Positions 1 through 6,761 of a DNA stretch of 9,775 bases are shown in pieces. Position numbers and translations under genes: made by a program. Where the stretch lies: positions 1-9,775 of the forward strand of contig CAKTIE010000036.1 of the NCBI GenBank assembly GCA_934565655.1. Direction: 5' to 3'. The stretch's first letter is position 1. Each line of letters opens with the position of its first letter. This stretch comes from an uncultured Oscillospiraceae bacterium. GTDB taxonomy: Bacteria; Bacillota; Clostridia; Oscillospirales; Oscillospiraceae. The notes beneath the pieces are model-generated. The model was not told the DNA's origin. It ran no database searches and saw only the letters and a list, made by a program, of their open reading frames with translations.

Positions 1-2484
1 ACCGAGCTGGCCAAGGCCGAGATGAAGCGCCAGTTCACCATCGGCATCGTGGACGATGTGACCAACATGTCCCTGCCTGAGGATCCCAACTGTCCCAACA
101 CCGCCGCGGAAGGCACCATCGAGTGCAAGTTCTGGGGTCTGGGCGGCGACGGTACCGTGGGCGCCAACAAGAACTCCATCAAGATCATCGGTGACCATAC
201 CGACAAGTATGTTCAGGCGTACTTCCAGTACGACTCCAAGAAGACCGGCGGCGTCACCATCAGCCATCTGCGCTTCGGTGACAAGCCCATCCGTTCCCCC
301 TACTATATCAACAAGGCTGACTTCGTGGCCTGCCACAACCCCAGCTATGTGACCAAGGGCTTCAAGATGGTGCAGGACGTCAAGCCCGGCGGCGTGTATA
401 TGATCAACTGCCAGTGGGACTTCGACGAGCTGAACCACCACATGGACGCTGCCTCCAAGCGCTATATCGCCCGCAACAACATCCAGCTCTATACCATCAA
501 CGCCATTGATCTGGCCATCGAGATCGGTATGGGCAAGCGCAACAACACCATCCTCCAGTCCGCGTTCTTCTCTCTGGCCAAGGTCATGCCCGAGGAAGAG
601 GCCATCACCTACATGAAGGAGAAGGCCAAGGCCTCCTACCTGAAGAAGGGTCAGGACATCGTGGACATGAACTACAAGGCCATCGATCTGGGCGCCACCG
701 CCTATAAGAAGATCGACGTTCCCGCCGACTGGGCCAACGCTGTGGACGACAAGCCCGCCAAGCAGCTGCATGGCAAGCCCGAGCTGGTGAAGATGGTCAA
801 GGAGATCCTGGAGCCCGTGGGCAAGATGGACGGCGACAGCCTGCCCGTTTCCGCCTTCGTGGATCACGTGGACGGCCAGTTCGAGCTGGGCGCTGCCGCT
901 TATGAGAAGCGCGGCGTGGCCGTGTCCGTCCCCACCTGGGACGCTGCCAAGTGCATCCAGTGCAACCAGTGCGCTTACTGCTGCCCCCACGCCACCATCC
1001 GTCCCTTCGCGCTGACCGCCGACGAGGCCGCCAAGGCTCCCGAGGCTGCCAAGATCGTGGACGTCAAGGCCGGCAAGGGCAAGGGCGTGTATCAGTTCAC
1101 CATGGCCATCAGTCCTCTGGACTGCATGGGCTGCGGCGTCTGCATCGGCGCCTGCCCCGTCAACGCCCTGACCATGGTGGCTCAGGAAGGCGAGCTGCCC
1201 CAGCAGGATGTGTTCGACTACTGCGTGGCCGAGGTGTCCGAGAAGAAGGATATGCAGGACAACACCGTCAAGGGCAGCCAGTTCAAGCAGCCCATGCTGG
1301 AGTTCTCCGGCTCCTGCGCCGGCTGCGCCGAGACCAGCTATGCCCGTCTCGTCACCCAGCTGTTCGGCGACCATATGTATGTTTCCAACGCCACCGGCTG
1401 CTCCTCCATCTGGGGCGGTCCCGCGGCTACCTCTCCCTACTGCACCAACAAGGAAGGCCACGGCCCCGCATGGTGCAACTCCCTGTTCGAGGATAACGCG
1501 GAGCACGGCCTGGGCATGTACACCGGCCAGAACAAGATCCGTCAGGATCTGGCCGATGAAACCCGCCAGCTGATCGCCGTCGAGTGGGCACAGCCCGCCC
1601 TGAAGGAAGCCGCCCAGAAGTGGCTGGACACCATGGACGACGGCACCGCCAACGCCGAGCCTGCCAAGGCCTATGTCAAGGCCCTGGAGGAGAGCATCTG
1701 CACCGTGGACGAGCTGGCTGCCGTTCCTCAGTTCGCTGAGCACGCTGCCGAGCTGAAGGCCAAGGGCGCTCTGTTCTGCGACTGCGCCGCCTGCACGCTG
1801 GTGGCCGACATCCTCAGCAAGAAGGAATATCTGGCCAAGAAGTCCATGTGGATCTTCGGCGGCGACGGCTGGGCCTACGATATCGGCTACGGCGGACTGG
1901 ATCACGTCATCGCCTCCAAGCAGGATGTGAACATCTTCGTGTTCGATACCGAGGTGTACTCCAACACCGGCGGCCAGGCCTCCAAGGCTTCCAACATCGG
2001 TCAGGTGGCACAGTTCGCCGCGGCCGGTAAGGAAGTGAAGAAGAAGAGCCTTGCCGAGATCGCCATGCAGTACGGCTACGTCTATGTGGCACAGGTGGCC
2101 ATGGGCGCCAACCCCGCGCAGACCATCAAGGCCATCACCGAGGCCGAGGCCTATCACGGCCCGTCCCTGATCATCGGCTACAGCCCCTGCGAGATGCACT
2201 CCATCAAGGGCGGCATGATGAACTGCCAGAAGGAAATGAAGAAGGCCGTGGACTGCGGTTATTGGAACCTGTTCCGCTATAACCCCGAGGGCGAGAAGAA
2301 GTTCACGCTGGACTCCAAGGCCCCTGCCGGCGGCTATCAGGACTTCCTGATGAACGAGGCCCGCTACTCCCGCCTGACCCGCGAGTTCCCCGAGCGCGCG
2401 ACGGTTCTGTTCCAGCGCAACGAGGACGAGGCCAAGGCCCGTTACGAGCACCTGCTGAAGCTCATCGAGATGTACGACAAATAA
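1..2484 (+). CDS. nifJ: Pyruvate:ferredoxin (flavodoxin) oxidoreductase, C-terminal part (5' truncated by window)
   Basis: This enzyme oxidises pyruvate with CoA to acetyl-CoA and CO2 and passes electrons to ferredoxin or flavodoxin; it is the central cytosolic step of clostridial fermentation. The frame is open from base 1 and about 827 residues are visible; the family is about 1170-1200 residues, so roughly 350 N-terminal residues lie off the window. Visible in order: the gamma-type domain (GLGGDGTVGANKNS near residue 47), a two-[4Fe-4S] ferredoxin domain (CIQCNQCAYCCP from residue 318 and CMGCGVCIGACP from residue 375), then the thiamine-diphosphate domain with SGSCAGCAET and NATGCSS (proximal cluster cysteines), GGDGWAYDIGYGG near residue 621, NTGGQAS, and a late SPCEMH supplying the fourth cluster cysteine. 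The internal ATG at 22 is not the real start, because homology continues upstream of it. A terminator follows 15 bases after the stop. Family identity is near certain; ferredoxin versus flavodoxin as acceptor cannot be told. Confidence 0.97.
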   Translation, partial: TELAKAEMKRQFTIGIVDDVTNMSLPEDPNCPNTAAEGTIECKFWGLGGDGTVGANKNSIKIIGDHTDKYVQAYFQYDSKKTGGVTISHLRFGDKPIRSPYYINKADFVACHNPSYVTKGFKMVQDVKPGGVYMINCQWDFDELNHHMDAASKRYIARNNIQLYTINAIDLAIEIGMGKRNNTILQSAFFSLAKVMPEEEAITYMKEKAKASYLKKGQDIVDMNYKAIDLGATAYKKIDVPADWANAVDDKPAKQLHGKPELVKMVKEILEPVGKMDGDSLPVSAFVDHVDGQFELGAAAYEKRGVAVSVPTWDAAKCIQCNQCAYCCPHATIRPFALTADEAAKAPEAAKIVDVKAGKGKGVYQFTMAISPLDCMGCGVCIGACPVNALTMVAQEGELPQQDVFDYCVAEVSEKKDMQDNTVKGSQFKQPMLEFSGSCAGCAETSYARLVTQLFGDHMYVSNATGCSSIWGGPAATSPYCTNKEGHGPAWCNSLFEDNAEHGLGMYTGQNKIRQDLADETRQLIAVEWAQPALKEAAQKWLDTMDDGTANAEPAKAYVKALEESICTVDELAAVPQFAEHAAELKAKGALFCDCAACTLVADILSKKEYLAKKSMWIFGGDGWAYDIGYGGLDHVIASKQDVNIFVFDTEVYSNTGGQASKASNIGQVAQFAAAGKEVKKKSLAEIAMQYGYVYVAQVAMGANPAQTIKAITEAEAYHGPSLIIGYSPCEMHSIKGGMMNCQKEMKKAVDCGYWNLFRYNPEGEKKFTLDSKAPAGGYQDFLMNEARYSRLTREFPERATVLFQRNEDEAKARYEHLLKLIEMYDK

Positions 2485-2498
2485 GCGTAAAGCATAAG

Positions 2499-2525
2499 AA
2501 AAGCACCCCTTTCGGGGTGCTTTTC
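2499..2525 (+). terminator. Rho-independent terminator of the pyruvate:ferredoxin oxidoreductase gene
   Basis: An 11-bp perfect stem, AAAAGCACCCC (2499-2509) with GGGGTGCTTTT (2514-2524), closes a TTTC loop. The T side of the stem serves as the U-tract, and the A-run on the other side makes the structure work in both directions. It starts 15 bases past the stop codon. Confidence 0.93.
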
Positions 2526-2532
2526 TTTATGC

Positions 2533-2553
2533 AGTGAAAAGTGAAGAGAGAAA
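2533..2553. repeat. Short 7-base tandem repeat tract
   Basis: Three tandem heptamers are visible: AGTGAAA, AGTGAAG, AGAGAAA, with a decaying fourth (AGAAGCG). The tract is purine-only apart from the T in the first two units. It sits directly after the terminator and before a run of hairpins. No coding frame or known signal fits it; it may be the edge of a dispersed intergenic element. Confidence 0.5.
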
Positions 2554-2562
2554 AGAAGCGGT

Positions 2563-2610
2563 ATGCCGCCGCTGGCGGCATGAATAAAACATGGGGCGCA
2601 AAGACGCCCC
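2563..2610. repeat. Two consecutive short perfect hairpins in gene-free DNA
   Basis: The first hairpin is ATGCCGCC (2563-2570) with GGCGGCAT (2574-2581), an 8-bp stem with a GCT loop. The second is GGGGCG (2593-2598) with CGCCCC (2605-2610), a 6-bp stem with loop CAAAGA. Neither is followed by a clean T-tract, so they are not obvious terminators. They lie between the heptamer tract and the larger palindromic element and may belong to the same intergenic repeat family. Confidence 0.5.
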
Positions 2611-2624
2611 GTGTGCAAAAAACC

Positions 2625-2745
2625 AAAGGCCCCCTTGTGTAAAGGGGGCTGTCAGCCGCAAGGCTGACTGGGGGATTGACCGTAATCCGTCAACCCCTCC
2701 GTCAACGCTTCGCGTTGCCACCTCCCCTTACACAGGGGAGGCTTT
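2625..2745. repeat. 121-bp composite palindromic intergenic element with four or more nested hairpins
   Basis: The ends are imperfect inverted repeats, AAAGGCCCCCTTGTG... and its mirror ending in ...CAGGGGAGGCTTT, with 20 of 26 positions matching. Each end folds by itself into an 8-bp hairpin: 2629-2636 with 2642-2649 (loop GTGTA), and 2721-2728 with 2734-2741 (loop TACAC, the complement of the first). Inside are GTCAGCC (2651-2657) with GGCTGAC (2662-2668) on a GCAA loop; GGGG-A-TTGAC (2671-2680) with GTCAACCCC (2689-2697), one bulged base; and CAACGC (2703-2708) with GCGTTG (2712-2717). There is no plausible gene within. From memory, closely similar elements are dispersed through intergenic DNA of Faecalibacterium- and Oscillibacter-like genomes; this could not be checked here. 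It is most like a REP/MITE-type non-autonomous repeat or a structured RNA element. I see no clear target-site duplication. Confidence 0.8.
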
Positions 2746-2803
2746 GATTGCCTCGCCCGACTATCTTTCCACCGCGCTGCTTATAAAGCCCCGGCAAACA
2801 ACG

Positions 2804-2831
2804 CCGGGCCGCTGCTGACGCAGCGGCCCGG
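2804..2831 (-). terminator. Strong hairpin between convergent genes; terminator of the CofE-like gene, possibly bidirectional
   Basis: A 12-bp perfect stem, CCGGGCCGCTGC (2804-2815) with GCAGCGGCCCGG (2820-2831), has a 4-base loop and lies 14 bases past the stop of the minus-strand gene. The U-tract on the minus strand is weak (CGTTGTTT); on the plus strand it is better (TCTTTT at 2832-2837). It may stop transcription arriving from both sides. Confidence 0.75.
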
Positions 2832-2845
2832 TCTTTTGATTCACC

Positions 2846-4042
2846 TTATTCGTTGGTGTAGTTATCGAAATAGCCCTGGATGTAGATGATGGGGGTGCCC
2901 TTGTCGCCGCTGCCGCTGGTCAGGTCGCACAGGGAGCCGATCAGGTCGGTGAGGTTGCGGGGCGTGGTGCCCTCGGACACCATATTGCCCACCAGGCTGA
3001 CCTTGGCGTCCTTCTGGCGGATCTTCTCGGCCACGGCCTTCTGCAGGGCCTCGCCGGTCAGGTCACCGAAATCGTGGTCGGCCAGATACTTCAGCTTCAG
3101 TTCGTTGGGGGTGCCGACGAGACCGGCGGTATAGCCGGGGGCCACCACAGGGTCGGCCAGCTCCCAGATCTTACCGGCGGGATCCTTGAAGGCGCCGTCG
3201 CCGTAGACCATGGCCTCGATCTGCTTGCCGGTGGCTTCGCTCATGGCCTTGCCGATGCCCTCGGCCACGGCCATGGCGTCACGGGGGAACAGCTTGACCC
3301 GCTGATCGTCGGCCTTGTTGCTGCCCAGCAGGCCGTACTGGGGGTTATAGCCGCTGCCGTCCACGGGGGCGGTCAGCAGGTCGTCCAGACCCAGCACCGT
3401 TTTTGCGCCGGAGGCCTTCAGCAGGCGCTTGCTGCGCGCGCGGGTATGGATATCGCAGCAGATCACGGTGTCGGTATAGTCCAGCACCGCCTGCACACGG
3501 TTGGCGAACACGATCTCCGCCTCGGCGCCGGCAGCCTCGATGATGGACTTATAGAAGTCCACATAATCCACGCCGGTGAAGGGATGGATCACCGCGCCGA
3601 AGGCGTCGCGGAAGCGCTTCAGATCCAGCACATCGTGCCAGGGGTCGATGCCCGCCTCGTCCAGCTGATCCATGGACACCAGATGGTTGCCCACCTCGTC
3701 GGAGGGATAGCTGAGCATCAGCACCACCTTCTTGCAGCCGCCTGCGATGCCCTGCAGCAGCAGGGAGAAGCGGTTGCGGCTGAGAATGGGGAACGTGACG
3801 CCAACGGTCTGGCCGCCGGTCTTGGCCCGGACGTCGGCGCTGATCTGCTCCACGGTGGCGTAGTTGCCCTGGCAGCGGGCCACCACGGACTCGGTGATGG
3901 CCACCACGTCCTTGTCGTGCGGCTCGATGCCGTTTTCACGCAGCGCGTTCAGCACGGTCTCCACAGTAACGGCCACGGCATCGTCGCCCTGGCGGAAAAT
4001 GGGCGCGCGCACGCCCCGTACAACAGTTCCCAACGTTCTCAT
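2846..4042 (-). CDS. CofE-like protein (coenzyme F420-0:L-glutamate ligase family), long form, true substrate unknown
   Basis: The product has 398 residues. The N-terminal part matches the CofE ligase fold: VRAPIFRQGDD (residues 11-21) followed by DKDVVAITESVVARCQGN (43-60), resembling the GDD and 'DVVVVTxKxVSKxEG' segments of enzymes that add glutamate to F420-0 in a GTP-dependent reaction. The protein is much longer than classical CofE (about 250 residues) and has conserved-looking C-terminal segments such as YGDGAFKDP and VGTPNELKLKYLAD. No signal peptide or membrane segment is seen, so it is probably cytosolic. Start: ATG at 4042 has AAAGGA with a 9-base gap, downstream of a good promoter. 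It is monocistronic, between two terminators. Family membership is fairly sure; whether it acts on F420 or on another gamma-glutamyl acceptor is open, because no other F420 gene is in view. Confidence 0.72.
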   Translation of the reverse strand: MRTLGTVVRGVRAPIFRQGDDAVAVTVETVLNALRENGIEPHDKDVVAITESVVARCQGNYATVEQISADVRAKTGGQTVGVTFPILSRNRFSLLLQGIAGGCKKVVLMLSYPSDEVGNHLVSMDQLDEAGIDPWHDVLDLKRFRDAFGAVIHPFTGVDYVDFYKSIIEAAGAEAEIVFANRVQAVLDYTDTVICCDIHTRARSKRLLKASGAKTVLGLDDLLTAPVDGSGYNPQYGLLGSNKADDQRVKLFPRDAMAVAEGIGKAMSEATGKQIEAMVYGDGAFKDPAGKIWELADPVVAPGYTAGLVGTPNELKLKYLADHDFGDLTGEALQKAVAEKIRQKDAKVSLVGNMVSEGTTPRNLTDLIGSLCDLTSGSGDKGTPIIYIQGYFDNYTNE

Positions 4043-4068
4043 ATTCCTTCATCCTTTCACAGTCCGTC

Positions 4069-4085
4069 AATTGCGTTTTGCAATT
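4069..4085. promoter_or_regulatory. Inverted repeat at the predicted transcription start of the CofE-like gene (possible operator)
   Basis: AATTGC (4069-4074) and GCAATT (4080-4085) are perfect 6-bp arms around five bases. They lie just downstream of the -10 box, over the expected transcription start. A repressor dimer site is a reasonable reading; a short leader hairpin is the alternative. Confidence 0.35.
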
Positions 4086-4086
4086 C

Positions 4087-4115
4087 ATTATATCAGGCAT
4101 AAGTTCATAAGTGAA
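4087..4115 (-). promoter_or_regulatory. Sigma-A type promoter of the CofE-like gene
   Basis: On the minus strand, TTCACT (4115-4110) is followed by 17 bases and a perfect TATAAT (4092-4087). Transcription would start near 4080, giving a leader of about 38 bases. The -35 matches 4 of 6 consensus bases. Confidence 0.75.
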
Positions 4116-4164
4116 ATGCCGATTTTTAATATTCGACATAAGCGAAATTTATTCCACGTAGAAA

Positions 4165-4197
4165 AGAGCCGTTCCGGCGTTCTGCCGGAGCGGCTCT
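4165..4197 (-). terminator. Terminator of the mgtC-like / lyxose isomerase / sugar kinase operon
   Basis: A 14-base stem, AGAGCCGTTCCGGC (4165-4178) with GCCGGAGCGGCTCT (4184-4197), closes a 5-base loop. One position does not pair on the minus strand and is a G-U wobble on the plus strand. The minus strand continues TTTTC, a U-tract, and the hairpin begins 20 bases after the kinase stop. It separates this operon from the promoter of the next gene. Confidence 0.85.
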
Positions 4198-4217
4198 CTT
4201 TGCCGTATGGATCTGTT

Positions 4218-5180
4218 TTACTCCGCCAGCAGGGCTTCCGCCTCCGCCAGCGACGGCATGGCCGGGATAGCGCCCCGCCGGGTGACGCATACCGCCGCCG
4301 TGGCGTTGCCCCACCGGGCGCAGTCTAACCCGTCATCGACGGTCAGCGCCTCCGGCGCTTTGCCCAGCGCCAGCATCCGGTGCAGGAAGCCGCCCCAGAA
4401 GGCGTCCCCCGCGCCGGTGGTGTCCACCGCGTTGACGGCAAAGCCCGGCACGGCCCCCATGCCCGATGCCGCGGCGACAAAAGCGCCCGCCGCGCCCAGC
4501 GTCACCGCCGCGCACTTCACGCCACGGGACAGCAGCACCGCTGCCGCCGCGGCAGGGTCGGACTCGTCGGTCAGCAGGGCCGTCTCCTCGTCCGAAAGCT
4601 TCATCACGTCGGCATAGGGCACCATGCTGCGCATGTGCCGCGCGGCGGTCTCCGCGTCCGGCCACAGGGCGGCGCGGTAGTTGGGATCGTAGGAGATCAC
4701 CGCTCCGGCGGCCTTGGCCCGCTCCACCGCGGCAAAGGTGGCGCTGCGGGCCGGTTCGTCCGTCAGGGACAGGGAGCCCACATGCAGCACCCGGCAGCTG
4801 TCCAGCACGGCGGCGTTCAGCTCCTCCGGCCGCAGGCAGGTGTCCGCGCCGGGCTTCCGGGCGAAGGAGAAGCTCCGTTCTCCCCTGTCGTTCAGCGCCA
4901 CGAAGGCCAGGGTGGTGAACACGTCCTCCGCCATCACCAGCCCCGACACGTCGATGCCCGCCTCCTGCAGCGTCTGCCGCAGGAATCGGCCATGCATGTC
5001 ATCGCCCACCTTGCCCAGAAAGGCCGTCGCCCTTCCGAACCGGGCCGCCGCCGTCAGCACATTGGCGGGCGCGCCGCCGGGATTGCGCTCGAAAAGCCGC
5101 ATGCCGCTATCGGAAACGCCGCTGTCGGTGAAATCGATCAGCAGCTCGCCCAGCGCCGCGATATCGTACCGGGCGCTCAT
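4218..5180 (-). CDS. PfkB-family sugar kinase, fructokinase-like
   Basis: This is a cytosolic ATP-dependent sugar kinase of 320 residues, the usual size for fructokinase/ribokinase enzymes. It shows GELLIDFT at residues 11-18, the substrate-side GGAPAN (35-40), GKVGDDMHG near 56-64, YDPNYR (164-169) and the C-terminal signature DTTGAGDAF (253-261), whose Asp259 is the expected catalytic base. The start at 5180 is preferred over an ATG nine codons upstream, because GGAGG lies 8 bases before it and the homology begins there. Its ATG overlaps the isomerase TGA (ATGA), implying translational coupling. The upstream isomerase makes D-xylulose from D-lyxose or D-fructose from D-mannose, so the likely substrate is fructose or xylulose. 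Sequence alone does not separate fructokinase from 2-keto-3-deoxygluconate or other PfkB specificities. Confidence 0.9.
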   Translation of the reverse strand: MSARYDIAALGELLIDFTDSGVSDSGMRLFERNPGGAPANVLTAAARFGRATAFLGKVGDDMHGRFLRQTLQEAGIDVSGLVMAEDVFTTLAFVALNDRGERSFSFARKPGADTCLRPEELNAAVLDSCRVLHVGSLSLTDEPARSATFAAVERAKAAGAVISYDPNYRAALWPDAETAARHMRSMVPYADVMKLSDEETALLTDESDPAAAAAVLLSRGVKCAAVTLGAAGAFVAAASGMGAVPGFAVNAVDTTGAGDAFWGGFLHRMLALGKAPEALTVDDGLDCARWGNATAAVCVTRRGAIPAMPSLAEAEALLAE

Positions 5181-5866
5181 TCCGCCGCCTCCGGATACTC
5201 GTTGCACAGCAGGCGGTAGGGCGGCTCGTCCTCCTCGATGGCCGGGAAGCGGCCCACAGGAGGATTGAAGCGGTTATCGGTGTTGTCGTCGTTGCACTGG
5301 CTGACCTCGCCGATCAGCACATTGCCGGTGCCCAGCTCCACCTCGAAATCGTGATAGAGATAGGGCTGGATGGAGATGCTCATGCCCGGCTCCAGCCGCA
5401 GCTGCGTTCCGGCGGGGACGGTGCGGGTAACGCCGTCCATGTGGACGGTCACGTCGCTGTCCCGGTCGAGCTCCTCATCGGGCAGGGAGTTATACACCCG
5501 GATCAGCAGCGTGCCGCCGCCCCGGTTGATGATGTCCTCCATCTTGTGCCAGTGGAAGTGGTTGGGGGAATACTGCCCCTCCTTGAGAAACAGCAGCTTT
5601 TCCGCGTAGGTCTTGGGATATTTGTCCGCCATGGCCAGATTTCCGTTGCGCAGGGTGATGAGGGAGAAGCCCACCTTCTCAAAATCCCCCAGACCGTAGT
5701 CGGTGATGTCCCAGCCCAGCATATTGTGGCGGATCTCGTCATACTCGTGGCCCTTATTGGCCCATTCCTCCGGCGTAAAGTGACAGAAGGGCGGCAGAGA
5801 GAACCGGTATTCCTTCACCATGGCCTCCAGCTCCCGCAGGGCGCGATTGATCTCCGAACGTTTCAT
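5177..5866 (-). CDS. D-lyxose ketol-isomerase (cupin-fold sugar isomerase)
   Basis: The product (229 residues, full length for the family) converts D-lyxose to D-xylulose; family members also interconvert D-mannose and D-fructose. Recognisable family blocks are YDEIRHNMLGWDITDYGLGD (residues 42-61), TLRNGN, YAEK, and the metal site NHFHWHKMEDIINRGGG. His103, His105, Glu110 and His172 fit the divalent-metal ligand pattern (HxH, E, H) known for this cupin family, so the enzyme should be active. Start: ATG at 5866 has GGGGAGG eight bases upstream. It lies 39 bases after the MgtC-like gene without a terminator between, and overlaps the kinase by four bases. Together with the kinase it forms a compact aldose-to-phosphoketose route. 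In vivo sugar (lyxose or mannose) is undecided. Confidence 0.9.
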   Translation of the reverse strand: MKRSEINRALRELEAMVKEYRFSLPPFCHFTPEEWANKGHEYDEIRHNMLGWDITDYGLGDFEKVGFSLITLRNGNLAMADKYPKTYAEKLLFLKEGQYSPNHFHWHKMEDIINRGGGTLLIRVYNSLPDEELDRDSDVTVHMDGVTRTVPAGTQLRLEPGMSISIQPYLYHDFEVELGTGNVLIGEVSQCNDDNTDNRFNPPVGRFPAIEEDEPPYRLLCNEYPEAAE

Positions 5867-5905
5867 CTGTGTCTCCTCCCCGTATTGATAGATATGATAT
5901 GGTGC

Positions 5906-6616
5906 TTATACCGATACCTTCCGGACGCCGCTGTTGGATTTCAGGAATGTCAGCGCCTCGTCATGAGTGATGGGCGGCTCCAGCTTGGCGGTGATCTCCA
6001 TGCGGAGATACCCCTCGTCCCGGCTGAGACTGCTCTCCACCACCTGACCGTTGTGGGCTTGCAGCAGGGCGTCGAACTGCGCCTGCAGCTCCGGCGTGTC
6101 CTCCATCTCCACCAGAATCTCCTGCGTGGTCAGGGCGTCGGCCCCTACCGGGAAGCGATGCAGGATGATCTGGATGGCCACCAGAATGGCCGCCTCGATC
6201 AGGCCCAGCCAGTACATGCCCGCGCCCACCGCCATGCCGATGGCGGCGGTGCCCCACATGCCCGCCGCCGTGGTCAGGCCGCGGATGGAGTTGCCGTTTT
6301 TGAAGATCACGCCCGCGCCCAGGAAGGAAATGCCGCTGACCACCTGTGCGGCGATGCGGGCCGGGTCCGCGCCCCGCAGTCCGTCGGTGCCGATGGCCGT
6401 ATCCACAAAGGCATATTTGGACAGTATCATGAACAGGGCCGAGGTGCAGGCGATGATGCAGTGAGTGCGGACGCCCGCCTCCTTCTGCCGCTTACTGCGC
6501 TCCAGTCCCACCAGCGCGCCCAGCGCCGCCGACAGCAGCAGCCGTATCAGAAATTCCAGATTATCAAACAGTGTCAGTGTGCTCTCCGGCAGATAAGTGC
6601 TCAATCCTGCCAACAT
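5906..6616 (-). CDS. MgtC/SapB family membrane protein
   Basis: A 236-residue inner-membrane protein. The N-terminal two thirds is hydrophobic, with about five likely helices (near residues 21-37, 51-69, 92-106, 113-132, 136-153), and carries the family blocks GALVGLERSKRQKEAGVRTH (33-52), GISFLGAGVIF (95-105) and IRGLTTAAGMW (111-121). The last 75 residues form a soluble tail with alternating strands and helices like the ACT-like domain of MgtC. Relatives are linked to Mg2+ limitation or membrane-energy control; the transport role is unsettled. The start is set at ATG 6616 (AAGGAGA nine bases before it); a TTG at 6640 would extend the frame by eight charged residues but would place the ribosome site inside the gene. 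It leads a probable operon with the sugar isomerase and kinase, an unusual partnership. Confidence 0.88.
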   Translation of the reverse strand: MLAGLSTYLPESTLTLFDNLEFLIRLLLSAALGALVGLERSKRQKEAGVRTHCIIACTSALFMILSKYAFVDTAIGTDGLRGADPARIAAQVVSGISFLGAGVIFKNGNSIRGLTTAAGMWGTAAIGMAVGAGMYWLGLIEAAILVAIQIILHRFPVGADALTTQEILVEMEDTPELQAQFDALLQAHNGQVVESSLSRDEGYLRMEITAKLEPPITHDEALTFLKSNSGVRKVSV

Positions 6617-6663
6617 GGAACATCGTCTCCTTTCACGCAAGCTTTCAAGCGATGTAATACGTT

Positions 6664-6691
6664 ATTTTACCACGCCTGCGCGGGATTGCAA
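6664..6691 (-). promoter_or_regulatory. Putative promoter of the MgtC-like operon
   Basis: On the minus strand, TTGCAA (6691-6686), 16 bases, then TAAAAT (6669-6664). This is about 48 bases upstream of the chosen start codon. The -35 is 4 of 6 and the -10 is 5 of 6. Confidence 0.45.
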
Positions 6692-6761
6692 CAGTAACTT
6701 TTGCGGCTATGGTCATTTTGCCATATGAGACGCGAAATTTTTGTAAGATGTGCAAAATCAC

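Noticed and set aside
2625..2745. CRISPR array or insertion sequence
   Set aside because: There are no evenly spaced direct repeats with spacers and no transposase frame; the structure is a set of nested inverted repeats.
2591..2818. A 75-codon plus-strand frame in the gene-free region
   Set aside because: It runs straight through the palindromic element and other hairpins, has no ribosome site and no family resemblance.
3074..4102. A 342-codon plus-strand frame opposite the CofE-like gene
   Set aside because: Gly/His/Ala-rich antisense shadow; the minus-strand gene has the promoter, ribosome site and recognisable family motifs.
4380..5219. A 279-codon plus-strand frame opposite the sugar kinase
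   Set aside because: Antisense shadow of a kinase that has intact PfkB signatures.
5351..6697. A 448-codon plus-strand frame opposite the lyxose isomerase and MgtC-like genes
   Set aside because: Antisense shadow; the minus-strand genes have clear family motifs and ribosome sites, while this frame has none.
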